Shown one piece after another: positions 48,691-60,461 of a stretch of 64,000 bases of DNA. The DNA lies in contig CM067566.1 in NCBI GenBank assembly GCA_034336665.1, positions 15,792,330 through 15,856,329 on the forward strand. Direction: 5' to 3'. The first letter of the stretch is position 1. Each line of letters begins with the position of its first letter. Source of the stretch: Luscinia megarhynchos. Lineage: Eukaryota > Chordata > Aves > Passeriformes > Turdidae. The notes under the pieces are model-generated. The model ran no database searches. It saw only the letters and a program-made list of their open reading frames with translations, and had not been told where the DNA came from. Made by a program: the position numbers and the translations under genes.

Positions 48691-49890
48691 AAGACACAAT
48701 CAAGAAACTTAACACAGATTTGCCAGGGCATAATATGCTTGACCAAGCTAATTGTTTTCTCTATTGAAATGACTGGTTCTTTGCATGACAGGAGAGTGAT
48801 AAATGTGATACAGCTTGACTTTCATGAGGTTTTGGACACCATGTCCCACAGCATTTTCTTTCTAAGCTGAGAAGTGTGGTTTCTATAATGGGACTATTTG
48901 AAGACTATTAGCTGGACCAACAAGTTTGGAGTGCAGTAATCCATGGTATGAGATCTGGTGGTAGTCAGCAATGACTGTAATATCTTGGGCTTGATATTGG
49001 ACTCATGTTGTTCAATGACCTTCAGTGGTGTTATGAGTGGTGACACAGAGTCTACCCTCAGCACATCAGTAGTGGAAAAGCAGCTGACTGAGGTAGCAAC
49101 ACTTTAGTCTGGAGACACTTGAATAAATCTGAGGATTGTGACTGCAGAAATCTTGCAAGTTTCAACATGCAAAAGTGGGAAGTTCTTTTTCCCTATGCAA
49201 AATTACTCTGTGTGGACTGGGGAATGACTGGCTGAGAAATCTGCAGAATAGGGCTGGGTTGTTACAGGTGATGTCAGACTAAACAAACAAAAAACCAGGT
49301 TCTCACTGGGAGTAAATTGTGCAGTACACCGGGCTGAATTTTGAGGAGATGGACCCCAGTCCGTCCAAAAAACTTGCTATTCTCTTTACTTGTCACTGGC
49401 AAGGCCACTCAGGAAAAGTTCATTCAATTTGAGGCCCTGACATTGAAAACATACATAAAGAAACAGTAGAGGATCCATCTGTGCTAGCAGGATGCTCTGG
49501 TGCTGCAGAACATCTCCAAAGAGAAGCTGAAGGACCTGGGCTTGTTACTCTGGTGGAAAGGATAATGACAGCTCTAACATCTGCTTACCACTATTTCAAG
49601 GGTGAAGCTGTGAAGATGACAGGGCCAGGTTCTTCTTGGTAGGACAGATTATGTAGCAAGAGCAGTCACCACATGCATCTCAGATATTATGAAGTTTTCA
49701 TCAGCAGGGAGATGGAGGACTGGAAGATGTTTACTGGAGCAGTTTTGGGACCTCCATCTCTGGATAGAATTGAGATTTGGCTAAACCAAGCCTATCCAAT
49801 CAAGTGCTGGCTGTAGTTCTATGTGAAGCAGCATGTTGTATTAGATGATAATCAGAGTCCCTGCCCACCAAGGTAGTTCTGTGTTTCTCA
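48691..49890 (+). mobile_element. Long, heavily decayed CR1 LINE (ORF2 reverse transcriptase to 3' region)
   Basis: Nucleotide text tracks CR1 ORF2: 'cagatttgccagggcataatatgcttgaccaagctaattg' (48716-48755), 'cagcttgactttcatgaggttttggacacc' (the RT block normally reading D-F-x-K-A-F-D), 'gtgtggtttctataatggg', 'tgacacagagtctaccctcagcac', 'gaagctgaaggacctgggcttgtt', then a 3' part with 'ggacctccatctctggatagaattgagatttggc'. It is full of stops and small indels, so no frame survives. With about 1.2 kb retained it is the longest TE copy in the window and older-looking than the 35.4, 43.4 and 60.5 kb copies. Confidence 0.8.
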
Positions 49891-52800
49891 GATTTGAAGG
49901 CTGGTACCTCTATTTCAGGCTTAAAGAAGGAGTTGTGAGCTGTAAAGCTTTGTTTCTTAACTAGTCAGGTGAGCAAATGTAACATACCAATTCCATAGTC
50001 TTTCCTTTAGTGATAAAGGTTAGCTTGTGCCTGCTATCATCAGTACTCTTCTACTAGTTTCATTTTTGATTGCTGTGTTCTTTTGGACCTCAAGTCAGTC
50101 AGACGGTTGTAAATGGATATGAAACTCCAGTGGTTTCCTCTGGTGGGTTATTCAGTTGCTTCTGGTTTATACTGATGTAGATGATAACTGTAGAGATTTG
50201 CCCCATGTTGATGAGTGGATATAAAATCAGTACTACTGTGTCAAGTGCTGCCTAGACTTCATGATCATACTTTCTATTACATAGGGTTGCATGGTTATCA
50301 TGAGGTCAGAATTCAAGATTTTTGCTTTTTATACCCTTGTGATAAAGACCAACTGCAATTTTTGGAATGCTGGTGGAAATAGTTTCCCTGTCTGGGCAAT
50401 AAATGTACTTCTTAAATTTGGACAGTCAACACATATTTAGAACTCTTGTTTGAAAGAGAGGACTAGCTCTCACCCTTGTGCTCTTGTTCTACTGAATACC
50501 TGTTCTAAATAATGAAATTATTTTGTAGAGAGTGTATGTCATATATATGAGACATAATCATTATAAGTGACAAAAATATACACTATAATAACACAAGGAT
50601 GTATCTCATGGAAAAGAGAAAGGAGTGTTTGAATTATCACTTCTGTAAACTTTTCTAAGGGAAGATATATTTAATGTAGTTGTGGAAAACAGAAACTTTT
50701 TTCCTTCCTAGTTAGTTGTGTACTTTCATGGCAATAAAAAGAAGCATAATAGGAACATATGGAACATGGACTTTCAAAAAGAAACAGTTGGCAAAACTGT
50801 GCTTCAGATTGCTGTCAGAATATCAGCCTTTCGGCAAGCTCAGAGTAGAACAGATGGGAAAAGTCAAAACTGGTAATAGTTTTCCACAGTTAACACAGGA
50901 GAGCAAGTTAGCAGTCTAATTCATTCTTGGCATAATATAATTGCCTTTTCATCTTTTATTTTAATGGTATTTATGTCTAGAGTCTTATTCTCTCTATTTC
51001 TATGCTAAGGCCAGAGAGTCACTATAGAATACACACATGTGCTGGGGCTGATGCACAAGATTGTGATAACTCAGGGAGGACATGAGGTTTACCTGTCACT
51101 GGAGCACTGGGCTCCATTTCAACCACACTGCCTGAAATGAAAAGCCATGGGATGGATGGATATATCAGGTCCTGTTTCCACAAGGTGCCTAGCTGTGACA
51201 GGCATCATTATAGCAATTTGGATTTCAGAAGTCTTTTTTCTCAGAACTTCAATGAGAAAAAAGACTTCAAGACTTTGCACATGCTTCAATTCCTTGAGGC
51301 TTGTGCATTGCTGGAATGGTGATACATCTCTGTACTGAAGCAACTTTACAGGTTTTCAGCACTCTGCAAATACAACTTGGATAGTTTTAACCTTACAAAT
51401 GGTGATAATAATACAGTTTCTACTTGCTGAGATATAGTTAATATCATCCTGTATGCATGTAGGACTAGATTCTTGATTCTTGGAGTAGGGGAAGAATCTA
51501 TGCTCTTGCCCACATTAAATGCTAAAACAAAGGTCCACCTTTGCAGTGATGTCAATGGAAGCTTGGGAAAATAAATATTATTTAAAATTAGGTGTTCTTG
51601 AATAGATGGAAGCCTTCTGGAACAGAGGGGGCTTTGAGGATAGGGGGAATTATGATAATCAATGAGCAATCAGGGTCACACTCTAACTTAGTGGAATAGC
51701 TCTGTGTACTATGTAATTTCAACCACCAAAGCAACTAATTTGAACTAGTGAGTAATGGGACAGTTTAATGCATAACATCTTCTGCATTGCCTCTTTGTTT
51801 GTTCTTTTCTGACTCTTTGTGGAATCAGCAGGCATGCTGTGGTTGCTAAGAATATTGTGGTGCAACTTGGAAGAATAAAGAGCATATCCTTTCCCTTCTT
51901 CATCTTTCCCTGGTGCTGTGCAATGTGGCTTTTAAAATTTTTCTGTCACAGTGGTGCTACGTTGCCAATTATGAATATACTTCCTAGGAAATAACAGTGG
52001 AATAGGCTTTATTTAGGTTTATATATTTTTCAAAGTCATTTCTGTTAAATAGGTTTAACTTCAGAAATGCTATTTAGGAGGTAAATATCAGAAGATTTTT
52101 TGAAAAAATCTGTGATTATAAAAACATGTATAATTGTAGTGTCATCACAAAGAGATAAGGCCACATGACAATATGTCAATTGAAGAATGAAACTCAGAAG
52201 ATGACAGCTTTATGAAATAATAAAGAACATATTACAACATGGTCTCAAGGAGGGTTCACAATCTGAGCTTGACCTTGAAATAAAGTAATTCAAATTGTTT
52301 CAACATTTCTAAAAGACATAAAAGGAAATCACAGATCAGTAAAAGCCAAAACAGCCTTCAATCTCTGTTTCTAATGCTATATTTATTTAATATTTTACAT
52401 TATGCTTGGTTCTTTTGGGAACTTAGTTTACTGTTCTATTGCTATTTTAGACTATTTTAAAAATAATTTATTTAATTGAAAATCTCTTAAAAAGTACATG
52501 AGGAGTGGTTTGCTAGACAGTCCCAGAAAAAAAATTCTCAAAATATTTCAGTGCCCAAAGTGCTGTTGCTGAAATGGATGTAGGAACAAATGTAATTCTC
52601 TGATTTTAGACATCAAAGTCAGACTTGAGGTGTGGAAAAAAAAATCTAAATACTCTGCATGACTACTTAAATGATAGGAATTGTTTTTCCTTTTGCAGTC
52701 TGAAGATAAAAATACCTTTAATTTTACTGAAAGCAGCTATAATAGCAACTGTGCACACAGTCTAGTTCATACATTAATACCTTCCTATTGCATTTCAAAC

Positions 52801-54265
52801 TTTTGCATTTTAACTCAGTTTCTTGAACAAATTGAAATGAGCAGTTCTCAAAGGAAATGAAATATGAATGGAAAAAGTAGATCCCTGCCAAATCCAGTCA
52901 AACTGCAAAATTGGCTTAAGCAATGATCTGGAATGGTCAGCTGAGTCCAGACACTGGAATTGGGAGCTTTCTGTCGCTGCTGTCAAGCAGTCCAGGATAG
53001 CTCCTTGATTTTTATTTGTTTGAGAAAAAAGACCTGATGGTAAAAGGTGATGAGAGCATGGAGCTTAATGACACTGGAAGGAGAGTCTAAAATAAGAGCA
53101 AGCCTGAAAATCAATTAGCTGCCAGTGTGGGACTGGGAGCTGGAACAGTCTGGGGGGAACAGAGAGTGACATGCTTTTCTGGTCCCCACAGCGAGACATG
53201 CTGAGGAAGGACTAGAGAGGAATAATATATTATCAAGTACTTCAAACTCTCTATTAATGCCTATTAAAAAGGGAGGTGAAATGATTTTTTCCGAATTAAT
53301 ATAATTCTGCAATTTCTAGTTTGTTCAATGCCACAGCTTTGTTTTTCTTTTAACATATTTTATGTGCATGTCTCATGTGAATTATTTTTCAATATATGCA
53401 AAGGTTACTTTAAATTGTTTTAAATTCAAGTTACACCAGAGTTGGGTTGACTGTCTGGTTTCAGTTGAAGGGGAGTAAAAGATAGTAAACAGATCAAATT
53501 TAAACATACATTTTAGTGGAATAGCTTCCATACTAAGGTTTATTTCACACATTACCATTCCCTTGAACTTTTTAAAATAGCATAAACAGACAAGCCACAC
53601 AGTAAGGGAATTTTGCCCTTAAAAATAAGCAAAAAATCTTTTCTCAGCAGGCTTGCAAAAGTGGTACTTAAAAAGCTCACTCCTTCCCTGTTATTTTAAA
53701 AGCTAAAACACCAGACATGGATCTGATTCTGATCATTTATGAGCTAATTACTGCACTTTGTACTGAAACAGCTCTCTGGGATTAAAATTTCTGGTTGCAG
53801 CTGTGGAAAGAGAAATTCAGAATATTAATGAAGAAAAGATTTTTGTTATATTGAGTATTTTTATTCAGTTTTTTGTATTCTATCCTTTTCCAGTATAAAC
53901 CACAAGGGAAATAAAGAATGACAACAAAAATGGACAACTTCTATGTGATTATTTTTTAAACTTTCTTATTATAAATGGAGTAGAAAAATATATACATTAT
54001 TATTATTATTGCACATTGAATGCAACTTCACCAGTTTAATATAATTGAAATAACTGGAAGATATGAGTGGGGAGCAGCAGAAGACAAAAGCTCTGCAAAG
54101 CTGAGACTAAGTTTTCAGAAAAGGGTATTTTGTCCTTTGTAAGTACAATGTGTAATGCAAATTAAGCCAATTATTTGGAAAGATATGCAAAGAGTGTTAA
54201 ATTAATTTCCTTTTGTCCTGCAAAAAAATTTCTCAGTCAGCACTGCTTACCTAAAATCTCTGGAT
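49891..54265. other. Non-coding, nothing recognised
   Basis: AT-rich with scattered unsupported frames (50716, 51119-51343 and overlapping frames, 51346, 53115, 53382). (ATT)5 at 53996-54010. No TE signature I can defend. Confidence 0.55.
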
Positions 54266-54269
54266 CTCT

Positions 54270-54790
54270 GTATGTTTTGTGTGTGTGTACCTGAGCAGGG
54301 ACTTCAGGCTTCCAGTGCTTCAGCCTCAGCAGCCATCCATGTGCAAACTAGGCATCTGCCTTCAACTGGAAATAATGCAGCTGCTGCTAACGATATTTTG
54401 ATTAAAACTGGTGGAACCTGGCTAAACTGCCTTGCAGGAAGAAGAAAATCTCTAATATCGAGTATTTCCTCTTAACCTTGCTCCTGTGACAGAGGAAATT
54501 CTTGCTCTTGGCACCATGGCTTGTTCCTGAGGTATTTGATTTACAGCTGATTTATGAATATGCAGATTCTTACATGGACAGCCTGAACAGCCACTTCTCC
54601 AAGGTGCTCCTCACATCCATGCAGGGGCAGCCAGGAGCAGACTCTCCTACCAGTGCAGGCCCTACCAGTGGCAAAAAGTTTTCCTGGGGCCTCCTTGGAT
54701 CAGGGCAGGAGCAGGCTTTGGAATGACAGACCTTGCTATGTTGCATCTTGCAAACATCCTGATTCCCAAGGCATTTTCCCCTCAAAATTG
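54270..54790. other. GC-richer segment of unknown origin
   Basis: Complex text of mixed composition with two plus frames in tandem (54272-54475, 54502-54726) and an antisense frame. The stretch 54560-54720 is the most GC-rich. No domain is recognised. It may be an old repeat, a non-coding exon or a conserved element. Confidence 0.25.
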
Positions 54791-54794
54791 GAAT

Positions 54795-56550
54795 GAAATT
54801 ACCCCTAGGATGCTTCTTATTTCTGTCACTTGACTTAAAAGGAAGCTTTCTGAGAACATATTTTTCAAAGGATAAAAATGAAAAGGAACTGTATTTCAGA
54901 TTTTTGACTCAGTCTTATCAGTGTGAGACTTTGACTGTCAATAAACAGGCTGACAAAATAGTTCTGCATGTACTGATAGTTGACAGAGCTGTAAAATATT
55001 CCATGAGTAAATAAACATGTCTGAAAGGCATTTTTTTTTCTATTCAATTTTGTCTTAAAAAGAAAATGAAGAAATATTTAAGTGGCTTTAACCATAATAG
55101 TTTTGCTTGGGAATCACAGCTTTTTCTGTAGGAAGAGGCTTCCATGAGGCACAGTGATTTTTCGGCTGAAATGCATGTAATTTCTCTGGATCGTTTTGGA
55201 TTTTTAATATTGACAGAAATGAATTTGGCTGAGTCAGGGCTGTGTAATGGAACATAACAGAATATCATGACTAGCTCACAAAAGGTGTAGTGGGCAGCTG
55301 GACCACATTCTTGCAGAAAGCTTCCCCGTGGTGCAGCAGCCGAGTGCTGCACACCAAAAGTTAGAAAATAGAGGCCTTGTCTGTCCACACAGTTATTAGA
55401 AAAATCACAGAAACAGTTTAATCACAACACTCGGTTAATGAATTAAGCAAAATGGTTTAAATCTACTTTGGAATGCCATTTTTCTGTAGTACAGCACTTT
55501 TTGCATGCATTTAATTTTACTATGAATACTCCTATTGATTCCAGTGGGACTCTCAGGGGCAAAAGCTTGCAAAATTTTGTGAGATTAGTCCTTTCCCAGT
55601 AGAATTATGTTGGAATATATATGGGCTCAATGAGGATGAGAGTGGGTCTAATTTATCCAAGAAGTATTTACCAGATAAGGTGATATATAGAACCACATTT
55701 CTAAACATGCTGTTCTGAGACTCTAAACTTCAGCCTAAATTTGGAATAGGTGTGTGCCACAATGTGCCTCAAAGGCTCCACAGATCTAGTTGTCTGAATG
55801 TTATAATGATCCACATCCTAAATGATTTAAGATGTAGTGATGTTTGCCTTGGAAACAATGTTGTTTAGGGAAGATCTGCCTCTCTACATCATATCAGTGT
55901 GTGTATATGCATGGGATCTCCTTGTCTCTCTAAAATATAGATTAATAGACAGATGTATGGAGTCATTATTTTTTTTTTATTCAGTAAATATGTGTCTCTA
56001 CAAACAGCTGTACTGGCAAAACACAGTGGGAGCTCAAGACAGAAGTGCAACCACAGCTTCTCCATTACCAAAACACGGCTTTCTTTCTCCATGACAAAAC
56101 CACCATGGCTATCCTCAAGGGGCCTGAGCCCAGGAGTGATACTCTGATATTTAGTGAAGAGCCTCAAGTGTTGCAAAGGTGAGATAGTTGGATGTATAGG
56201 ATTGAAATGTCTAACACCACTGATGATATCAGATCATACCAAGGTCACCCACTGGGAAATGGAAACCAGAAGAGTTTCTACATTCTGTTGGAGGCAAGTT
56301 TTTAATAAAAGAATAGTAACCGAACATGCAATGCCAAAAGAGAAAATAAATTGCTTCAGGGCAAAATGATTAATATCTGAACCCAGAGCAGGTTATCAAG
56401 TAATAATAAGTTATTTTTTTACATTTAATAAATAAATATAAAATACAAATAAGTAGAAGAAAAAAAGTGAATGTGATTTCAATTTTTATGGAAATCCACT
56501 TAAGGATATTAGAAAGAAAACGAACAAGCAGAAGAAAAATGTTCCCACAC
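54795..56550. other. Non-coding, nothing firm
   Basis: AT-rich with T runs (55031-55038, 55970-55978). Text near 55525-55600 ('ttgattccagtgggactctcag') faintly recalls very old amniote LINE tails. Frames at 55044-55388 (minus) and 55837-56176 are unsupported. Confidence 0.45.
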
Positions 56551-56592
56551 ACTGCAATTGGCTTTTAAGAAGAAAAGAAGAGCAAAAGTGGC

Positions 56593-56748
56593 ATGGCAGT
56601 AGCTAAAATATATTATATCATCTTTCTCTGTATAGCATTATCATCAGTTGGTGAAAGTCAGTTACAGGGATCAGAGATAATTTGTAACCAACTTTCGAGG
56701 AACAAAGAATATCCATTTAAATATTCCATTGCTGCTGATAAAAATCAG
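56593..56748 (+). CDS. Candidate first coding exon of a small secreted protein (hypothetical)
   Basis: I do not recognise the product. Fifty-two codons run from an ATG in good initiation context (G at -3, G at +4) to an in-phase consensus donor CAG|gtaagg at 56748/56749. Residues 1-22 form a textbook signal peptide: short basic start (MAVAK), hydrophobic core (IYYIIFLCIALSSV) and a G-E-S cleavage-like end. The mature part begins QLQGSEIICNQLSRNKEYPF and has one cysteine. The frame also runs on into the intron until 56838, so the donor, not a stop, defines the exon. The likely partner is 57967-58032. Sequence upstream is purine-rich without a clear promoter. Signal-peptide-like frames arise by chance in AT-rich DNA, so this is a hypothesis supported by three coinciding signals (start, signal peptide, phase-0 donor). 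Confidence 0.33.
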
Positions 56749-57966
56749 GTAAGGGGATCCTTGGAAATTACTGCCTGTTCTCTTTCCTTGCAGACAGAGG
56801 CAGAATTTCTCGTACCTCTGTGCTGTCAGTTTGATTGATATAACTGTGGAGAGGGAGTTCATGCTTAGTTTGCTTAGCAGTTGTTGTTTATTAAGAATTG
56901 ATAATGGTACTCCATGACAGGTCTAGCTCTACGCTGGTAGCTGCAGTTCTTACCAAAGAGCTGACATTTACAAAGTAAGAAATAACTATAAAGAATATTT
57001 ATTGTTTACCTCTTCCCTGGAATATCTTGGAGCTTTTGTGCTTGTGACTTTCCCAGGTATGACATTTTGCACTAATTTCAAAGAAACTGTTTCAAGACAG
57101 CAACTGCTTAAAAGCTATTGTGCTATTAACTTAGGAAATTGCATCTTCAAAACATTATTAAACTGTTGTTTTCAGTAGTTGACTTAGCTTGGTTCTGTCT
57201 CTAGCTTGCTGTTATGAACCACTTAGAATCACAAAAGACAGTGTTTGACAAAAAATGACAGCTTTAGTAAATTTCTGAATGGAATTTTTTTCTGTTGCTA
57301 ACCTAAACTTAAAAAATTGTAAGCTGCAACATATAAAAAAAGGAACCAAATATCCTAAAATGTATTTTAATGTAAAGCATAAACACTAAAAGAAAGGGTA
57401 GCAAAGAGGAAATATCTATTCATTATTGCATATGTAACAAATCTAGCATAGAGAAATGACGGATCATACTCTCACACGCACTTTCACTCTCACACATACT
57501 TGTTTGGCATTATAAATTAATGTGGAAGCCTTTCATTGGTGAAATGGGAGAGCCAGTTGTTTCCAAGCACATTCACCAGCAAAAGCATGGGTGTAACTAA
57601 TTATGCAGTCACTTGTGTCTCAGATGGAAAATGAATTAACTCTCCATGTGCCGCCTCCTTCCTCTCCAGCAGAGTCAGCTAACACTTCCAGATACATAAT
57701 AAAAGAAAAGGCCTGTGAAATGTTATTTTTCATGTGGTTACAGAATGAATGGATTTCTTTGTTGTAAATTGAAGCAATCATATGGATTAGATTAATGCAA
57801 AAATAAGCATTTTAGAATGCTTTGAAAATATCAAAATAGTTATATGCATTTCTTAAATCATAAACTTAATCTTGGAAATGTTGTTCATGTAGTTTGTTTT
57901 AAGTGGTTTCCTTAGCAATATATAAACATTACAAATGAAAATCTGAGCTCTCTTTTCTTCTTTCAG
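56749..57966 (+). other. Putative intron of the small secreted-protein candidate
   Basis: Begins GTAAGG and ends ...TTTCAG. The body is AT-rich. The part at 57530-57850 is non-repetitive, with TAATTA ('taactaattatgcag') and TGAATTAACT cores, and could be a regulatory element. Confidence 0.28.
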
Positions 57967-58032
57967 TGTGACTTCAGTTTTGGAAGGAGCAGAAAATATC
58001 CTTTCACTGTATATCTTTTTTTTCATATTTAG
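57967..58032 (+). CDS. Candidate second exon of the small secreted protein (hypothetical)
   Basis: A pyrimidine tract 'ctctcttttcttctttcag' (57948-57966) gives a strong acceptor. In the phase left by the 56748 donor the exon reads CDFSFGRSRKYPFT... and stops at TAG 58030-58032. AATAAA follows at 58070-58075. Joined, the product would be about 73 residues with two cysteines after the signal peptide. The G-R and R-S-R-K residues would permit peptide processing, which is speculation. A weak donor-like GTATAT at 58009 could instead end the exon early, and a perfect 'gtaagt' donor at 58461 hints at further exon sequence ending at 58460. No family is recognised. Confidence 0.28.
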   Translation, partial: CDFSFGRSRKYPFTVYLFFHI

Positions 58033-58089
58033 TAAGGCTTTATTTAACGAGTAGTTATATTTTAATTTAAATAAAAATTCATTTTAAAT

Positions 58090-59165
58090 ATCAGTTCAAC
58101 AATAATTTAATTTGCTTCAATATATCTTAATTTCTTTCTATATTATAGTAGTATTTTGTACATTTTGTACAAGTAATTAAATATGATGTGAAGATTTTCT
58201 GTGAAATTATTGTACTCAGATCAGAAAATTTCTTTTTATTTGAGTGGTCATGACTAAAAAAGCACGCTTACACTCTGTGATATATGTTTCTACATATTTA
58301 AATAAATAGACTGGATTTTCTTTTTGTATCAAATGTTATATTTGCCAAAATGTAATACTTTGTTAGATAAACTGCTAAGAAAAACAAACAAAGAATTAAA
58401 CTCTAGTTAATGCAGGTTATATTGGTTACTCCCATTTAGCATCCCCATGAATTAGAGAAAGTAAGTGCAAACTAGAAGTAAATTTGAATGTGCTTTCTCA
58501 TGTAAGTATTGTAGTTGCTGGGCTACAATATATCAACAGTGTGATTCCTCTAGCCTCTCCTGTGTTGTACGTTGTTGTTTTGCACAATATTTTCATGTTC
58601 ACTGAAACAGTGTGAGATATGAATAACACTTTAGCCTGTGGTTTAAGACTCCTGCTTCCAATCCCTGTTAGGGAAAATGTTTAGTAACTTATGCAAAGGG
58701 ATTAGTTTCTAAGAGTTTATTCTGCTAATGTTTATGCACTATGTGATGTAACTCTCTCTTTTGTTTTTTTTTAATAGTAAAGGAGAGTAAGAGATACTTA
58801 CTCGAATGGGAATCTAAAGCAGATGCACTGATTTTTCTCATTGGATCTACCTTTCTTTATTAAATATCAATTTGATTGTTGAGAATCGTGCTTCAAGTTA
58901 GGCAGTATGAATACCCCTGCTATTGTGGCAATCAGCATTTCCAATTCTATTCACACAACTATAGTGTGGGAAGGGGTTGCATATTTAGTTCCCTAAGAAC
59001 TAAAAAGCCCAGTGGGCACATACAGTATGGACAGGATTCTTCCACACTTTTGTAAAGTATCTCCTATTAAGCTCTTTTTTTCCCCTTGCCCAAAGAAAAT
59101 CTCTAACTTATCTTTGCATGAATACTTAAAAAAACTCCTGACACAAAAAAACCCACCCAACAACA
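58090..59165. other. Non-coding, nothing firm
   Basis: AT-rich. A 21-base segment between 'cccatttag' (58439) and 'gtaagtgc' (58461) has micro-exon-like borders. No repeat family. Confidence 0.4.
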
Positions 59166-59170
59166 ACAAT

Positions 59171-59234
59171 GAAAAAGAAAAGAGACAGAGACAGGAGAGA
59201 CAGAGGGAAAGAGAGAGACAGAGAGAGAGAGAGA
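59171..59234. repeat. Purine-rich (GA/GACA)n simple repeat
   Basis: GAAAAAG, AGACAG and GAGA units, ending in an almost pure (GA)n run. Frames on both strands through it (59012-59254, 58993-59304, 59126-59434) are repeat artefacts (R-E-R-E-R-Q or L-S-L-S-L runs). Confidence 0.85.
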
Positions 59235-59513
59235 TCACCTTTCCATATTCCTGAGTCCTGTATTGGAAATCCACAGGGCTGTTTACTGATAACTTTGATC
59301 TCATGGTTATAGTAAAATCTTTCTGGTATTTTTATTTCTATGATCTTTGTTAAGCCAGATTCTGTGACTAAACTTTTCAGAGAAATCATAAACATAAGAC
59401 TGAAATAGAGCAGTAAGAACATCAGAGAGGACAAAAATATTTCACTGTGAGCATGTTTCTCTGACTATACTTTCAAAGTATTTAAGGAAAGGCTTTCAAT
59501 TTGAACTACTTAC

Positions 59514-59760
59514 CTGCTACAGTGAACTGTGGATGAATTGCTGTGGTAGATACCAATGCATGTTTAGGGGGTTAGACCAAGGCAGAGATTGTGTGAATAA
59601 CATCACCTCCCACACCTGTTCCCTTTGAAGAATCCAGCAGTTCTCGAATGGCAATTGCTTTGGTCCCGCTGAAGAGTGTTTCAGGAATAGTTGGAAAACG
59701 TCGCTATCTTGTGGCCAAAGGCCGAACAACAGCTGGAAAAGGTTTATTTCCTCACCTGCC
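59514..59760 (-). pseudogene. Protein-like relic on the minus strand, unassigned
   Basis: On the minus strand a 43-codon open stretch (59703 down to 59575) reads like real protein, with text such as 'GTKAIAIRELLDSS' and 'GTGVGGDVIHTI'. It is preceded, after one in-frame TAG (59704-59706), by 15 more open codons, and bounded by TGA (59752-59754) and TAA (59572-59574). A second minus frame (59517-59729) is also open for 70 codons. A consensus donor CAG|GTAAGT lies at 59514/59513. Five CpGs fall within about 80 bases (59645-59724), against a CpG-poor background. It could be a decayed retrocopy, a fragment of an endogenous element's coding region, or chance. I cannot name a family. Confidence 0.3.
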
Positions 59761-59828
59761 CCTTAGGTCAGGCTTTGTATCAAAAATACTAATAAAGATA
59801 TCTTGCATGAAAACTGGAATCTTAAAAG

Positions 59829-59853
59829 AATGGGATTTTTAAAAAATCCCATT
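59829..59853. repeat. Perfect 25-base palindrome
   Basis: AATGGGATTTTT (59829-59840), one central A, AAAAATCCCATT (59842-59853). Both arms match fully, which is rare by chance. It lies about 75 bases beyond the minus-strand relic. Confidence 0.8.
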
Positions 59854-59859
59854 GGACCT

Positions 59860-60460
59860 GGGATAAATGAAGAACTTCTCCAGATAAACTGAGTTTTCCT
59901 CTGGATGTGACTTTTATGTTGCAATCCTGAATTCAAGATATCACTGTCAAGTTTTTGAATTTGGGGTTTAAACCTTCATCTGGCCTCGTACAGTTTGAAC
60001 ATGCTGAGTGGACACAAGAAATGCCACTGGGGTACGCTGTTTGGAATTTCCTCAGAATATTTGTGAATGCTGGTTCATTGCAGGTTTAGCTAAGACAAAC
60101 AGACACTTTAGGTTTTTAGAACTTCTTTATTTTAGAAAGTTCAGGTCTTCAGTGTCAGTGCAGAGGGACCAGATTATCTTCTTTGGTCTTAGCTGACAAC
60201 TTTTGTCTCTCATACATCCTGTGATCTCCTGCAGACTGATCTAGTATGTACTTGAAACCCTAACTTCAGCTGACTGTAATAATACATGGTAGAGGTCTTT
60301 GTGATGCTTTTCAACTGATTTAATGGAATCCAGTGCAGTTTGGTAGAATCCAACAATGTAGGTGTTAATTTTGTTTATTAGTTACCAGAACAATCTCCTA
60401 TCAAGGAAAAATGTTCAATATATTTCTATTTATTTTACCTAGGGTTAGCAGTGAATTTTA
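59860..60460. other. Non-coding, nothing recognised
   Basis: AT-rich. Frame 60008-60196 has no coding support. Confidence 0.5.
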
Positions 60461-60461
60461 T

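Noticed and set aside
59171..59234. Purine run considered as the R region of another LTR like the one near 2 kb
   Set aside because: No AATAAA, TATA-like element or LTR end is found at the expected distances.
58993..59434. Serine/leucine-rich and arginine/glutamate-rich frames
   Set aside because: They are translations of the (GA)n simple repeat.
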